From JAFASC01 sp034669505 (GTDB taxonomy: Bacteria > Pseudomonadota > Alphaproteobacteria > Rhizobiales > Beijerinckiaceae): a stretch of DNA of 64,000 nucleotides. This document shows, in pieces, positions 15,977-25,189 of this stretch. The notes under the pieces are model-generated. The model was not told where the DNA came from. It saw only the letters and a program-made list of their open reading frames with translations, and did not search any database. The translations under genes and the position numbers were made by a program. The number at the start of each line of letters is the position of its first letter. Position 1 is the first letter of the stretch. The stretch spans positions 1 through 64,000 of the forward strand of contig JAXDNJ010000076.1 in assembly GCA_034669505.1 (NCBI GenBank), read 5' to 3'.

Positions 15977-17719
15977 TCAGCGCGCCCGCGCCTCGCGGAT
16001 GTGGCGCCCGGGCATGGTGATGCTCCATTTGAGCCCGCCTTCGGCGAAATCGAGGCGGACATCGCCGTCAAGCGCGCGCGGCAGCATGCGCTCTAGGACC
16101 AATTGCCCGAAGCCCTTGTGGCGCGGCGGTTTGACCTCGGGCCCATTCATTTCGGACCAGCTCAACAGGAACTGAGGATCACCCGAATCGGTCGCGAAAG
16201 TCGACCAATGGACAAGCACCGATCCTGCCGGCGTCGACAACGCGCCATACTTGGCGGCGTTAATCGAAAGTTCGTGCAGCGCCAGTCCGAGATTCTGCGT
16301 CGCCTCCGGGGTGAGAAACAGGTTCGGTCCCTTGATCTCGATGCGGCCGCCGACGAGTTCGGCAAAGGCGCCGAGCTGGGATTTGACGAGTTCGTCGATG
16401 GCCACGCCCTGCCAATTCTCCTTCAACAGAAGATCGTGCGAATGGGCAAAGCCCTGCAGGCGCGCCGAGAATTTTTCCTCGAAATCGCGCGCCGATAAAG
16501 CCTCGGCGACGGTCTGACGCGCCATCGCCTGCACAATGGCCATGATGTTTTTCGAGCGATGCGTCAGTTCGCGTAACAGATAATGGATGTGATCCTCGCG
16601 CTGCTTGCGCTCGGTGATGTCGAGGACGACGGCACCGGCAAATTCACACTGCTCCTGCGCATTGATCACGGGATAGATGCCGATGAGCCATTGGCGCTCC
16701 ACGCCAGGGTCCGCCGGTGTCTCGGCTGATAGCTCGACGTCAACGACGGCTTTGCGCGTTTCGAAGACTTGATCGAGCAGTGGAGCGAAAATCGCTGCAC
16801 CGCGCGGCAGCACATCCTCGATCTTCCAGTTCAGATGCGCTCCGACCGCGCGCCCATCGAGGCGAGAGAAATATTCGTTCACCCGGACAAATTTATGGTC
16901 GCGATCGAAGAAGGCGAAGCCGATCGGTGCGTGCGTGAGAAGCGAGTTGAGCTGCGCGACGCTCTGCGCCAAGGCAGCTTCCGCGCGTTTGCGCTCGCGT
17001 ATGTCTCGAGTAATCGCGGATAAGCCGGTGATCCTACCATCTCCGGAACGGATCGGCGCGATCGTCACGGAGACGGCGATTTCCTCGGCATGGCGCGACA
17101 TGCGGGTCGTCTCGATCGTGAACGTCTCGCCTTGCAGCGCGCGCGCGATGAGCTTCTCGGCCTCCTCTCGCGCGTGCGCCATATACACTTCGGTGACGTG
17201 ACGACCGATCGCTTCATGCGGCGGGAAACCGTAGAGACGTTCGGCCGCAGGATTCCAACTGCGGATGAACCCCTCGTTGGAGAAACTGACAATCGGATCG
17301 CCGGAGGATTCGATCACCGCCGCAAAATGGGCGTTGCGATATTGCGCCTGGCGATGCTGCGTGACCTCTTCGACCATGGCGCCCGCCGCAACGATCTCGC
17401 CGCCACCGTCGCGAATGGGATGAACGCGGCCCATGAGATGCCGCGCTTCCGCGGGTTTGTCCGGGGAGCCGAGCTCGATCTCGACGTGCTCAACCGCATT
17501 GCCGGAGCGCAACGCAGAACTTACCGCCGAGGTAAGGGCGGCAGCTTCTTTCGGCAGCACATCGGCCGTGCGCTTATTGATCAGATCGTCATTTTTGACC
17601 CCCAACAGATCGGCGAGCCGATCGTTGGCGCGCTGAAACCGTTCGTCGCGATCGATGACTGCCAAACCGATGGCGGAGTGATCGTAGAGAGCGTCAAGTT
17701 CGAACTGCGCGTCCGTCAT
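15977..17719 (-). CDS. PAS-domain HWE sensor histidine kinase
   Basis: A 580-residue cytoplasmic sensor kinase with no membrane helices. Three PAS domains can be seen, at about residues 8-110 (SAIGLAVIDRDERFQRAND), 125-245 (SSGDPIVSFSNEGFIRSWNP) and 255-375 (APIGFAFFDRDHKFVRVN). The transmitter is of the HWE class: phosphoacceptor His in ELTHRSKNIMAIVQAMARQT, N box HELSINAAKYGAL and the WSEMNGP motif near the C-terminus. HWE kinases in alphaproteobacteria often feed the general stress or light response through orphan regulators. No response regulator is adjacent, so the partner is unknown. Confidence 0.9.
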   Translation of the reverse strand: MTDAQFELDALYDHSAIGLAVIDRDERFQRANDRLADLLGVKNDDLINKRTADVLPKEAAALTSAVSSALRSGNAVEHVEIELGSPDKPAEARHLMGRVHPIRDGGGEIVAAGAMVEEVTQHRQAQYRNAHFAAVIESSGDPIVSFSNEGFIRSWNPAAERLYGFPPHEAIGRHVTEVYMAHAREEAEKLIARALQGETFTIETTRMSRHAEEIAVSVTIAPIRSGDGRITGLSAITRDIRERKRAEAALAQSVAQLNSLLTHAPIGFAFFDRDHKFVRVNEYFSRLDGRAVGAHLNWKIEDVLPRGAAIFAPLLDQVFETRKAVVDVELSAETPADPGVERQWLIGIYPVINAQEQCEFAGAVVLDITERKQREDHIHYLLRELTHRSKNIMAIVQAMARQTVAEALSARDFEEKFSARLQGFAHSHDLLLKENWQGVAIDELVKSQLGAFAELVGGRIEIKGPNLFLTPEATQNLGLALHELSINAAKYGALSTPAGSVLVHWSTFATDSGDPQFLLSWSEMNGPEVKPPRHKGFGQLVLERMLPRALDGDVRLDFAEGGLKWSITMPGRHIREARAR

Positions 17720-17932
17720 TGCACCGTCGCTGTATGATCCGGCAAAGGCCGAACGCGAAACGGCGGGCCAGCGTTCGGAACATCTCTAGGGACCGGAATT
17801 GCCCGGCTTCCCTTTGCCGATCAATGGGTTCTGGCGCGAAACGCAGTGCATCTAAGGGGGTTCCTTGGCGGAACTTCGGCTGGTCCGCCCTGGTTATGGC
17901 TACCTGAACTTTGCCACTTCAACGGATCCGTC

Positions 17933-18334
17933 ATGCTCTCCGAACTGGCCGTCGAAAAGGTCTGCTTCATTGTCGTCAAGGCGCGCGAATTCGATGCCGC
18001 CGCCGACGAGCCGAGTGATGCATCGAACCCAAGCGATGATCGCTTCGTGAAGGCCTTGACGCCTGCCAACGAAAACACGACGCGCCGCGAACTGACCGCT
18101 TTCATCAATGCGCTCAATGAAGATGAGCAGACGGAACTGGTCGCGCTTCTGTTCGTCGGCCGCGGCGACTACACGCCTGAGGAATGGGATGACGCACTCG
18201 CGGCAGCGCGCGACCGTGGTGATCCACCGATCGCGCGTTTTCTCTTGAGCGAACCGTTACTGGGCGATTTGCTCGAAGACGGCCTCTCGGAATTCGATTT
18301 GTCTTGCGAGGATTTCGAAAAGGGCCGGCTCTGA
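17933..18334 (+). CDS. DUF3775 domain-containing protein
   Basis: A 133-residue acidic soluble protein of the DUF3775 family, with EKVCFIVVKAREFDAA at the N-terminus and a C-terminal helical region ELTAFINALNEDEQTELVAL, GRGDYTPEEWDDALAAARDR and ARFLLSEPLLGDLLEDGL. Start is placed at the internal ATG where family members begin; the frame is open for 87 bases upstream. Function is unknown. It is divergent from the HWE kinase across a 213-base gap in which no convincing promoter was found. Confidence 0.85.
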   Translation: MLSELAVEKVCFIVVKAREFDAAADEPSDASNPSDDRFVKALTPANENTTRRELTAFINALNEDEQTELVALLFVGRGDYTPEEWDDALAAARDRGDPPIARFLLSEPLLGDLLEDGLSEFDLSCEDFEKGRL

Positions 18335-18400
18335 GCTGTGAGCGATCGACGCACGCGCTCGTCTCCTAAGCGCGCGCTCATACCTGCGCCCCGTATCCCG

Positions 18401-18709
18401 CTACTGCGAGACGAGTTCGCCCTTCCCGCATTGCACCGCTTCGTCGAGCGAGGGTTCGACGATGAGGCGTAAGCCATGCAGGATAGGCTGATCTGTGCCT
18501 CGCAAGGCGCGCCGGAGAATGTCGCGAGCATCGCCGCTCGCCTTACGATCGAAGCGCCGCACCGCCTTGGCCGCGAAAGCTCCGGGCGTCAGACCGCGAT
18601 CGGCCGCCACGTGGCGGACGCGCTCCGCAAATGCGCCGCCAATGCAGGCAACAGCCGCTTGCGCCACCTTTTCGTGCGCGCACGAATGGAAGATGTCGTC
18701 CATGAGCAT
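18401..18709 (-). CDS. Conserved small hypothetical protein
   Basis: A 102-residue protein beginning MLMDDIFHSCAHEKVAQAAV. The start is supported by AGGAG seven bases upstream. The sequence has alternating hydrophobic and charged residues with GLTPGAFAAKAVRRFDRKA and a C-terminal DQPILHGLRLIVEPSLDE that looks like a folded helical protein. It resembles small uncharacterised proteins of Hyphomicrobiales. The gene is convergent with the DUF3775 gene, 66 bases apart. No function can be assigned. Confidence 0.65.
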   Translation of the reverse strand: MLMDDIFHSCAHEKVAQAAVACIGGAFAERVRHVAADRGLTPGAFAAKAVRRFDRKASGDARDILRRALRGTDQPILHGLRLIVEPSLDEAVQCGKGELVSQ

Positions 18710-18885
18710 GGAGCCGCTCCTTTCACGCCCGTGTCGAGTCGGAGGCACCTCGTTCCGCATGCAGGCCTCTTAAGGCGAACTGCTACGCAAGCCGGTGACG
18801 AAACGCACAGTACGAATGGATGCTGACAATATCGTGACCCCAGCTCTACTGGTGAAGCGAAATATTTTTTCAAATACGTGAAACC

Positions 18886-18905
18886 AACGCCCGGGGAATG
18901 GCGTT
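18886..18905 (-). terminator. Hairpin downstream of trehalose phosphatase gene
   Basis: AACGCC and GGCGTT are separated by 8 bases, 15 bases after the otsB stop on the minus strand, and followed there by GGTTTCACGTATTTG. The T-tract is poor, so this is a weak intrinsic terminator at best. Confidence 0.4.
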
Positions 18906-18919
18906 AAGGCCGCCCCTTA

Positions 18920-19717
18920 CTAGCTCATTACGATCAGATGCGCGGCCATTTCTCGCAGCCGCTCCCGGAGATAAGCGGGGTCCGGCATGTGCAGCCGCGC
19001 TACCGTCGGCACATCGGGAACACCGATGCGAATCGCGACGCCGCCGGAGCGCTGAACTTCAGCGAACCCGTACTCGTCGGTCAAATCATCGCCAACGAAG
19101 ACCGGGCGGCGGCCCTCGAAGGGTTGTCGCGCAAGCAGCGTCTTAATCGCCGTGCCTTTGTCGTGCGCCGCAGACTTAAGCTCGACCACCATCTTCCCTT
19201 CTTGGACGGCAAGGTCGCGCCCCTGCTGGAAATGCGAGAGGAAGGCCAAGACGTCGCCGGCGAGTTCCGGGCGCTCGCGGAAATGGATCGCCAGTGTCGC
19301 GCCCTTATCCTCGAGCCAGATACCGTCATGGGATGCAGCGAAGGCGGCGACGAGCGGGCGTACCTCGTCCATGAGATCGGCGCGCGCGGTCTGCCGCGAG
19401 CCGCCGGGGAAGCGGATATCGGCACCATGCAAGCCCGCGGCGGGCAGCGTCAGCGGATCGAAGATGCGGTCGAGATCGGCGATGGACCTGCCGCTGACGA
19501 GCGCAACGGCCCCGCCTGCGAGCGTCTGAAGGCGCGTCAAGAGCCCGCGCAAATGCTCATCGGCGACGACCTCCTCCGGCCGGCGCCGAAGCTCGAGCAA
19601 GGTGCCGTCGACGTCGAAAAAGTAGGCCGAAGTGACAGGGGGCGCGATTGCGACGAGGTCGTTGACGATCTCCGCGAACGTCTCATTCTCGCGCTCTATG
19701 ACTTGCTCCGCCGGCAT
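18920..19717 (-). CDS. otsB: Trehalose-6-phosphate phosphatase
   Basis: A 265-residue HAD-superfamily phosphatase. Motif I is SAYFFDVDGTLLE with nucleophile Asp35 and Asp37, the substrate region includes VALVSGRSIADLD and PAAGLHGADIR, and motif IV is VFVGDDLTDEYGF. It removes phosphate from trehalose 6-phosphate to give trehalose, an osmo- and desiccation protectant. The synthase otsA is not in the window. It lies 48 bases downstream of the TRAP permease gene and may be expressed with it. Confidence 0.93.
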   Translation of the reverse strand: MPAEQVIERENETFAEIVNDLVAIAPPVTSAYFFDVDGTLLELRRRPEEVVADEHLRGLLTRLQTLAGGAVALVSGRSIADLDRIFDPLTLPAAGLHGADIRFPGGSRQTARADLMDEVRPLVAAFAASHDGIWLEDKGATLAIHFRERPELAGDVLAFLSHFQQGRDLAVQEGKMVVELKSAAHDKGTAIKTLLARQPFEGRRPVFVGDDLTDEYGFAEVQRSGGVAIRIGVPDVPTVARLHMPDPAYLRERLREMAAHLIVMS

Positions 19718-19765
19718 AGACCTTCAACAAGACAGGCGCGGCGAAGCTTGCCGCGCGTTCACGCG

Positions 19766-21115
19766 CTAGCGCGGACCCATGATGACATCCGGCAACCAGG
19801 TCGCGATCTGCGGCACGAGACATAGCAGCACGACCGCGAAAATCATCAGTCCGACAAACGGCATGATGCCCCAGATGACCTCGCCGAGCGGAATGTCCGG
19901 TGCGATGTTGCGGATCACGAATATGTTCAGGCCGACCGGCGGATGAATGAGGCCAAGCTCCATCACGATCGTCATGACGATGCCGAACCAGATGAGATCA
20001 AACCCGGCCGCTTTGAGCGGCGGCAGGATGATCGGGGCCGTCATCAGGATGATCGAGACCGGCGGCAGGAAAAAGCCGAGCACCACGACGAAGACAAGGA
20101 TCATCGCGAGCAGGACCCAGCGCGAAAAGCCCGCAGCAACGATCGTCTCCGCCGCCGATTGCGAGATGTGCAGATAGCTCATGACGTAAGAATAAAGCAG
20201 CGACATGCCGATGATCATCATCAGCATGGTCGATTCGCGCAGTGTCGCGGCTAGAATCGGCTGCAGATCGGTTGGCTTCCAAACGAAATAAATGAGCGCG
20301 ATCAGGAAAAGCGCGAGAAGCGCGCCAAGACCGGCGGTCTCCGACGGCGTGGCGTAGCCGCCGTAAAGCGCGATCATCACGCCGGTTAGCAGAAGCACAA
20401 AGGGGAGAACGCGCGGTGCGTAGGCGAACTTTTCGCGGAGCGTATATCGCTCTTCCGAGAGCAGGCTCGACGTACGCCCGTGGGCCGCGAAATCGCGAAC
20501 GGCACTGCGGCGCTCGGTTCTGTACCGCAGCGTCGCATAAAGCGCGAACAAACTGACGAGAAGCAGCCCCGGCGTGATGCCGGAAAGAAACAGTCGGCCG
20601 AGCGACTGTTCCGAGGCCACGGCATAGAGGATCATCGTGATCGATGGCGGCAGAAGGATGCCGAGCGTACCGCCGGCGGCGATGATTCCCGCGGCAAAAC
20701 CCGGAGAGTAACCGCGCTTGCGCATTTCCGGAATGCCGGCCGACCCGATCGCCGAGCACGTCGCGGGTGAGGAGCCCGCCATCGCCGCGAAGAGTCCGCA
20801 TGCGAACACATTGGCGATGCCGAGCCCGCCGGGAATGCGGTAGAGCCACACGTGCAGCGCAGAATACAGGTCGGCGCCGGCGCGGGAGCGACCGATCGCC
20901 GCTCCTTTCAGAATAAAGAGCGGAATCGAAAGCAGGGTGATCGACGCCATTTCTTCATAGACGTTCTGCGTCACTGTATCGAGCGACGCATGCGGCATGA
21001 AGAAGAACATAAAGATGATCGCGACCGTGCCGAGCGCAAATGCGATCGGGATGCCGGCGAACATGACGGCGATTGTCGCCCCGCCGTAGAGCAGGCCGAT
21101 GCTCAGTACATTCAT
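19766..21115 (-). CDS. TRAP transporter large permease (DctM-like)
   Basis: A 449-residue inner-membrane protein with about twelve helices, the DctM subunit of a tripartite ATP-independent periplasmic transporter. Family sequence includes GIPIAFALGTVAIIFMF, SIPLFILKGAAIGRSRAG, GSSPATCSAIGSAGIPEMRKR and LGILLPPSITMILYAVASEQS. The start at 21115 overlaps the small permease stop by 4 bases. An in-frame extension upstream is out-of-frame sequence of the small permease gene. It couples sodium or proton flow to uptake of an organic acid. Confidence 0.92.
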   Translation of the reverse strand: MNVLSIGLLYGGATIAVMFAGIPIAFALGTVAIIFMFFFMPHASLDTVTQNVYEEMASITLLSIPLFILKGAAIGRSRAGADLYSALHVWLYRIPGGLGIANVFACGLFAAMAGSSPATCSAIGSAGIPEMRKRGYSPGFAAGIIAAGGTLGILLPPSITMILYAVASEQSLGRLFLSGITPGLLLVSLFALYATLRYRTERRSAVRDFAAHGRTSSLLSEERYTLREKFAYAPRVLPFVLLLTGVMIALYGGYATPSETAGLGALLALFLIALIYFVWKPTDLQPILAATLRESTMLMMIIGMSLLYSYVMSYLHISQSAAETIVAAGFSRWVLLAMILVFVVVLGFFLPPVSIILMTAPIILPPLKAAGFDLIWFGIVMTIVMELGLIHPPVGLNIFVIRNIAPDIPLGEVIWGIMPFVGLMIFAVVLLCLVPQIATWLPDVIMGPR

Positions 21116-21675
21116 CGGGCAGGCCTGTCGAAGACTGCGGCGAGGATCTGCACCGCGATCTGCAAGCCGAGCAGCGACATGCCCGCTGCCATCAATGAAT
21201 ACGGAATCCACAACGGACTTGCGAGCGTGGAAGCCATTTCCTGGCCGTCGACCCACGCCTCATGTGTCAAGGTCCAAGCCTTCCAGGCGAAGAAAAGGCA
21301 GAAGCCGAGGCTTACGCCATCTGCGAACAAAACCCGCCACCAATCGGTCGCCGGCGACAGGAGTTCGGCCACCGCCTCTATGGCGACGTGGCCGCGCACC
21401 GACTGCACGTAGGCCGCCGACATGAAAATCGCGCCGACAAGCAGCATGACGCTGGTCTCGTCCTGCCAATCATTCGAGGAGCGATAGAAATATCGGACGA
21501 GAACGCTCTCGCTCAGCACAACAGCCGCCGCAACGAGCGCCAGCGACGCCGCGGCAACGACGATGCGATGGATGCCGTCGAGCATCCGCTGCATCAACGC
21601 GATCGCCGGTGTCGCCGGGCGTTGCGGGACCGGCGATGCCTTTATATCGAGAGCAGCATCGCCCTGATGCAGCAT
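21112..21675 (-). CDS. TRAP transporter small permease (DctQ-like)
   Basis: A 187-residue protein with four membrane helices, including IVVAAASLALVAAAVVLSES and LSLLGLQIAVQILAAVF, and the DctQ hallmark RYFYRSSNDWQDETSVML. The start at 21675 is two bases after the binding protein stop. A longer N-terminal extension is possible but reads like shadow sequence. It partners with the large permease, whose gene overlaps it by 4 bases. Confidence 0.88.
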   Translation of the reverse strand: MLHQGDAALDIKASPVPQRPATPAIALMQRMLDGIHRIVVAAASLALVAAAVVLSESVLVRYFYRSSNDWQDETSVMLLVGAIFMSAAYVQSVRGHVAIEAVAELLSPATDWWRVLFADGVSLGFCLFFAWKAWTLTHEAWVDGQEMASTLASPLWIPYSLMAAGMSLLGLQIAVQILAAVFDRPAR

Positions 21676-21677
21676 CG

Positions 21678-22703
21678 TCAGGCGGTCTTCTCGGCGACCT
21701 CGACGGCGAGCTTCATGAGACGGGCATTCGTCTCCGATTTCGCGGAATAGTCTTTCCAAGCACTCTCGCGTGCGAGATCGCGCCATTTGGCGATCACCGC
21801 ATCATCGAGGTCGTGAACCTCGGCGCCCTTCGTTTTGTAGACCTTGATGACGGTTTCGTCGTCGGCCTTGGCGGCCTCAGTGCCAAACGCCTCAAGCGAG
21901 GCGCCAACTTCCATGACGGCGTTTTGCTGATCTTTCGGCAGCGCGTCGAAGACGGCTTTCGACATCATCAACGGCTCGCACATGAACCAGTAGGATTTAC
22001 CCTTTCCCGCCGTCAGGTGCTTCGACAGTTCTTCCAGCCGGAAGGAGATGAGGCTCGTCGAGGATGTGACCGCCGCATCTGCAGCGCCGGTTTGCATTGC
22101 TGCGTAGACTTCGTTCGACGGCATCGAGATGACGGAGGCACCGGCCTGTTTGAACATCATATCCATTTCACGCGAGCCGCCGCGCACTTTCTGGCCCTTG
22201 GCGTCTTCGGGACCGACCAGCTTCTGTGCCCGGCTGACACAGCCGCCAGCCTGCCAAATCCAGGAGACCATCACGATGCCTTTTTCGCCGAGGAGCTTCG
22301 TGAGCTCGCGGCCGACCTCCGCATTCTTCCACGCCGTACCTTGGCTATAGGAGGAAACGAGGCATGGCATCAGGCCGATGTTGAGCTCCTGCAACTCGCC
22401 GCCGGCATACGGCATAGGATAAAGGCTCATATCGAGCGCTCCCTTTCGGAGGGCGGAGAATTGCGCATTGGTCTTCATCAGCGACGCGTTGGGATAGACC
22501 TCCCCGACGAGGGCACCGTTCGTGCGCTTGGAGATTTCCTGCGCAAATTTCCGGCAAAGGCGGTCGCGGAAATCGCCTTCATCGATCGTACCGCCGGGGA
22601 ATTGGTGCGAGATTTTCAGCGTCTGGGCAGCTTGGCCGCGCGACGCCTTGAGCAATGCCGGCGCCGCGATGGCGCCCGCGAGGATGTGGCGTCGTGATAG
22701 CAT
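21678..22703 (-). CDS. TRAP transporter substrate-binding protein (DctP-like)
   Basis: A 341-residue periplasmic solute receptor. The N-terminus LSRRHILAGAIAAPALLKA carries a twin-arginine signal, so export is probably by Tat. Mature sequence has LKISHQFPGGTIDEGDFRDR, the family block KVRGGSREMDMMFKQAGA with its carboxylate-binding arginine, and MPSNEVYAAMQTGAADAAVT. First gene of a P-Q-M operon. Substrate class is organic acids; nothing narrows it further. Confidence 0.9.
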   Translation of the reverse strand: MLSRRHILAGAIAAPALLKASRGQAAQTLKISHQFPGGTIDEGDFRDRLCRKFAQEISKRTNGALVGEVYPNASLMKTNAQFSALRKGALDMSLYPMPYAGGELQELNIGLMPCLVSSYSQGTAWKNAEVGRELTKLLGEKGIVMVSWIWQAGGCVSRAQKLVGPEDAKGQKVRGGSREMDMMFKQAGASVISMPSNEVYAAMQTGAADAAVTSSTSLISFRLEELSKHLTAGKGKSYWFMCEPLMMSKAVFDALPKDQQNAVMEVGASLEAFGTEAAKADDETVIKVYKTKGAEVHDLDDAVIAKWRDLARESAWKDYSAKSETNARLMKLAVEVAEKTA

Positions 22704-22946
22704 AGAATCCTCCCGATTTGCTCAAGTACTCCGAGCACTGCGGTCAACACACAACACGGTGCGGGGACTTGTCAACCGAACGAAATGACTAGGGAATAGG
22801 TTGCCCGGCCACCTGGAAGAGGTCGCGATTCACCAATTTCGGTCGCCCGCTTTCAAAGCGCTTGCCAAGCCCTCGCCCGTGCCCAAGATTGATCTAGTCT
22901 CGGAACGTGAGACGAGGGGGCCATTGCTCGAGGACCGGAGGACCGA

Positions 22947-23249
22947 ATGGATAGACGTGGTTTCTTGAAAGTGGCGCTCGGCGTGACAGGGGCAGCCGCC
23001 GCTTTGGCTACCCTGCCCGCCGAGGCAATGCCGCGCATGGCGCCGATGCCGCAAACCGGGCCGACGCCCGGCGAAGCGCCGGCCGCTGCCATCGCAACGC
23101 CGGAAGATATCGCCGACGCGAAGGTGGAGAACGTTTACTGGGGCTGGCGTCGCCGCCGTTGGGGCTACCGCCGCTGGGGTTATCGTCGGCACTACTGGCG
23201 CCGGCGCCACTATGGTTGGGGTTGGCGTCGTCGCCGTTGGTGGTGGTGA
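22947..23249 (+). CDS. Tat-exported Trp/Arg/Tyr-rich small protein
   Basis: A 100-residue protein starting MDRRGFLKVALGVTGAAAAL, a near-perfect twin-arginine signal (RRGFLK) ending in AEA. After a Pro/Ala linker the last 36 residues are almost only Trp, Arg, Tyr, Gly and His, in repeats of the type WGYRR and WRRRR, ending WWW. Start is backed by GGAGG five bases upstream and the gene ends in a strong terminator, so it is an independent small unit. Similar Tat-signal miniproteins occur in Hyphomicrobiales but I know of no function. The tail would be strongly cationic and aromatic, suited to binding envelope polymers or heme. Confidence 0.8.
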   Translation: MDRRGFLKVALGVTGAAAALATLPAEAMPRMAPMPQTGPTPGEAPAAAIATPEDIADAKVENVYWGWRRRRWGYRRWGYRRHYWRRRHYGWGWRRRRWWW

Positions 23250-23277
23250 GCCGCGGACTTTTCCGCTGAATAGTTGG

Positions 23278-23311
23278 GAGCGCGTTCGCTTGAACGCGCT
23301 CTTTCTTTTTT
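23278..23311 (+). terminator. Strong intrinsic terminator after Tat miniprotein
   Basis: GAGCGCGTTC, loop GCTT, GAACGCGCTC, then TTTCTTTTTT. The stem is a perfect 10 bp. The T-run overlaps the end of the convergent amidase gene by one or two bases. Confidence 0.9.
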
Positions 23312-24608
23312 AGTGGAACAGCCTTTCGACTGCGGCGCCGGCGGCAAGAACGTTAGCATCGCTGCCGGGCGCGCCCATCATCATGAAGCCGGCCGGCAGC
23401 GGACCAGGATCCGGAATGGGCAGCGACAGGCCGCAGCAGTCGAGCAGGTTGAACACCGTCGTGTTGCGCAAAACCTGCAGATTGACGCGCGCAAAGAGCT
23501 CGTCGTCGTTGCCGAGTTCTTCGATAACGGGCGCGACGATCGCAGTCGTCGGTAGAACAATCGCATCATATGGCGCGAATTGCTCAGCAGCCTTCTCAAC
23601 GGCGACGCGTCGCAATTCGATCATCCGCACATAATCCGCACCGGAGACGTTGCAGCCGGATTGGATGCGGCCCACGACGCGCTGATCGATTTCGTTCGCC
23701 CGCTTGGCGAGCACGTCGCGGTGCACATAGGCCGCCTCGACCGCAGAGATCGAGCCGATCGCGTGAATTTGATCGAGATCGCCGAGCAGCGGCTCCATGT
23801 CGATGTCAACAATTCGTGCCCCCGCCTGTGCTAGCAGCGAGATCGCTCTGTCGAATGCGCGTTCGACGGCCTGGTCCAATCCGCTCAGCAGACGGCCACG
23901 CGGCACGGCGACACGAAGACCTGCGGGCTCGCGCTGCATCAGCACGGCCAGGGCTTCGCCCGCAAGGATCGCATCCGCCGCCGCCGCGTCAGCCACCGAG
24001 GTCGTCAGCGGCCCGACCGAATCAAGCGTCAGCGAAAGCGCCATCGCGCCAGCGCGCGGGATACGCTGCTGCGTCGGCTTAAAGCCGGTGACGCCGCAAA
24101 AGGCCGCCGGCACCCGCACGGATCCGCCGGTATCCGAGCCGATCGAAATCTCGCACATGCCGTCCGCGAGGGCGACCGCGGCGCCAGAGGATGAGCCGCC
24201 CGGCACACGTCTGCGGTCGGCGGGATTGCCGGGGGTGCCGTAATGCGGGTTCATGCCGATGCCCGAAAAGGCAAACTCGGTCATGTTGGTCTTGCCGACG
24301 ATCACCGCGCCGGCAGCACGCAGCCTCTGGATGACGGGTCCATCGGCTTTCGCCGGCGGAGCGCTCTCGTAAACCTTGGCGCCGCCGGTCGTCGGCTCGC
24401 CGGCGACATCGAACAGGTCCTTGATGGACAGTATCCGCCCATCGAGCGGCCCCAACCGATGCCCGTATCGCGTCCGCGCGTCTGCGGCGGCGGCGGCGGC
24501 GCGTGCTTCCTCGGCATAGACTCTACGGAAGGCGCGGCTGCCCTCCCCTTTCGGATCGTTGATGCGCGAAAGCGCGGCTTCGAGCCGTTCGCGGCTGGAC
24601 GATGTCAT
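23310..24608 (-). CDS. Amidase (amidase signature family)
   Basis: A 432-residue amidase-signature hydrolase with the Ser-cisSer-Lys triad visible: Lys63 in LSIKDLFDVAG, the serines of GGSSSGAAVALADG around residues 137-142, and Ser163 in GSDTGGSVRVPAAFCGVTGFKP. No signal peptide. It cleaves carboxylic amides; substrate cannot be told. It lies 3 bases after the glyoxalase gene and is probably co-transcribed with it. A GatA role is unlikely because no gatB or gatC is nearby and the glyoxalase context is different. Confidence 0.9.
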   Translation of the reverse strand: MTSSSRERLEAALSRINDPKGEGSRAFRRVYAEEARAAAAAADARTRYGHRLGPLDGRILSIKDLFDVAGEPTTGGAKVYESAPPAKADGPVIQRLRAAGAVIVGKTNMTEFAFSGIGMNPHYGTPGNPADRRRVPGGSSSGAAVALADGMCEISIGSDTGGSVRVPAAFCGVTGFKPTQQRIPRAGAMALSLTLDSVGPLTTSVADAAAADAILAGEALAVLMQREPAGLRVAVPRGRLLSGLDQAVERAFDRAISLLAQAGARIVDIDMEPLLGDLDQIHAIGSISAVEAAYVHRDVLAKRANEIDQRVVGRIQSGCNVSGADYVRMIELRRVAVEKAAEQFAPYDAIVLPTTAIVAPVIEELGNDDELFARVNLQVLRNTTVFNLLDCCGLSLPIPDPGPLPAGFMMMGAPGSDANVLAAGAAVERLFH

Positions 24609-24611
24609 CCC

Positions 24612-25055
24612 TCACCAAGTCCCGGTGTTTGGCATTGATGCCCAAGGCTCCTGCGGCGGTTTCGGATTGCCCTTCTGCAGAAGCTCGATCGAAATGCCGT
24701 CCGGTGTGCGGATGAAGGCCATGTTCCCGTCGCGCGGCGGACGGTTGATCGTCACACCCTGATCCATCAGCTTCTTGCAGAGCGCGTAGATGTCATCGAC
24801 GCGATAGGCGAGATGACCGAAATTGCGCCCGCCGGTGTAAACTTCGGGGTCCCAGTTGTAGGTTAGCTCGACGAGCGGCGCTTTCGTCTCCTTAGCACGT
24901 TCGACATCGTCCGGTGCAGCGAGAAAGACCAGCGTGTAGCGCCCCTTCTCGTTCTCGACGCGTCGCACTTCGACGAGGCCGAACTTTTTGACGAAGAAGT
25001 CAAGCGACTGGTCGAGGTCGCTTACGCGGATCATCGTGTGCAGGTATTCCACCAA
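24612..25055 (-). CDS. gloA: Lactoylglutathione lyase (glyoxalase I)
   Basis: A 147-residue vicinal-oxygen-chelate enzyme. The four metal ligands are recognisable: His in EYLHTMIRVSDLD, Glu in PLVELTYNWDPE, His in FGHLAYRVDD and Glu in GISIELLQKG. The NW in YNWD is typical of GloA. It converts the glutathione hemithioacetal of methylglyoxal to lactoylglutathione in the cytoplasm. It is the first gene of a two-gene unit with the amidase. Confidence 0.92.
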   Translation of the reverse strand: MVEYLHTMIRVSDLDQSLDFFVKKFGLVEVRRVENEKGRYTLVFLAAPDDVERAKETKAPLVELTYNWDPEVYTGGRNFGHLAYRVDDIYALCKKLMDQGVTINRPPRDGNMAFIRTPDGISIELLQKGNPKPPQEPWASMPNTGTW

Positions 25056-25189
25056 AACCTCCGTAAGCTGGCAAGAAACCGATCGGGCCTTCTAGCCCAT
25101 CCATCGGCAAATCCGCTACTGCGTCCTTGCCCCGCTTCGCTTGGAAAGCTGCATCCTTCTTGCTAGAGCGGCGCCCTGGAGTGCACCCC

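Noticed and set aside
17870..17895. EcfG-like promoter (GGAAC, 17 bases, GGTT) before the DUF3775 gene
   Set aside because: Only one short box matches well and the -10 box is off consensus. Such matches arise by chance in this base composition.
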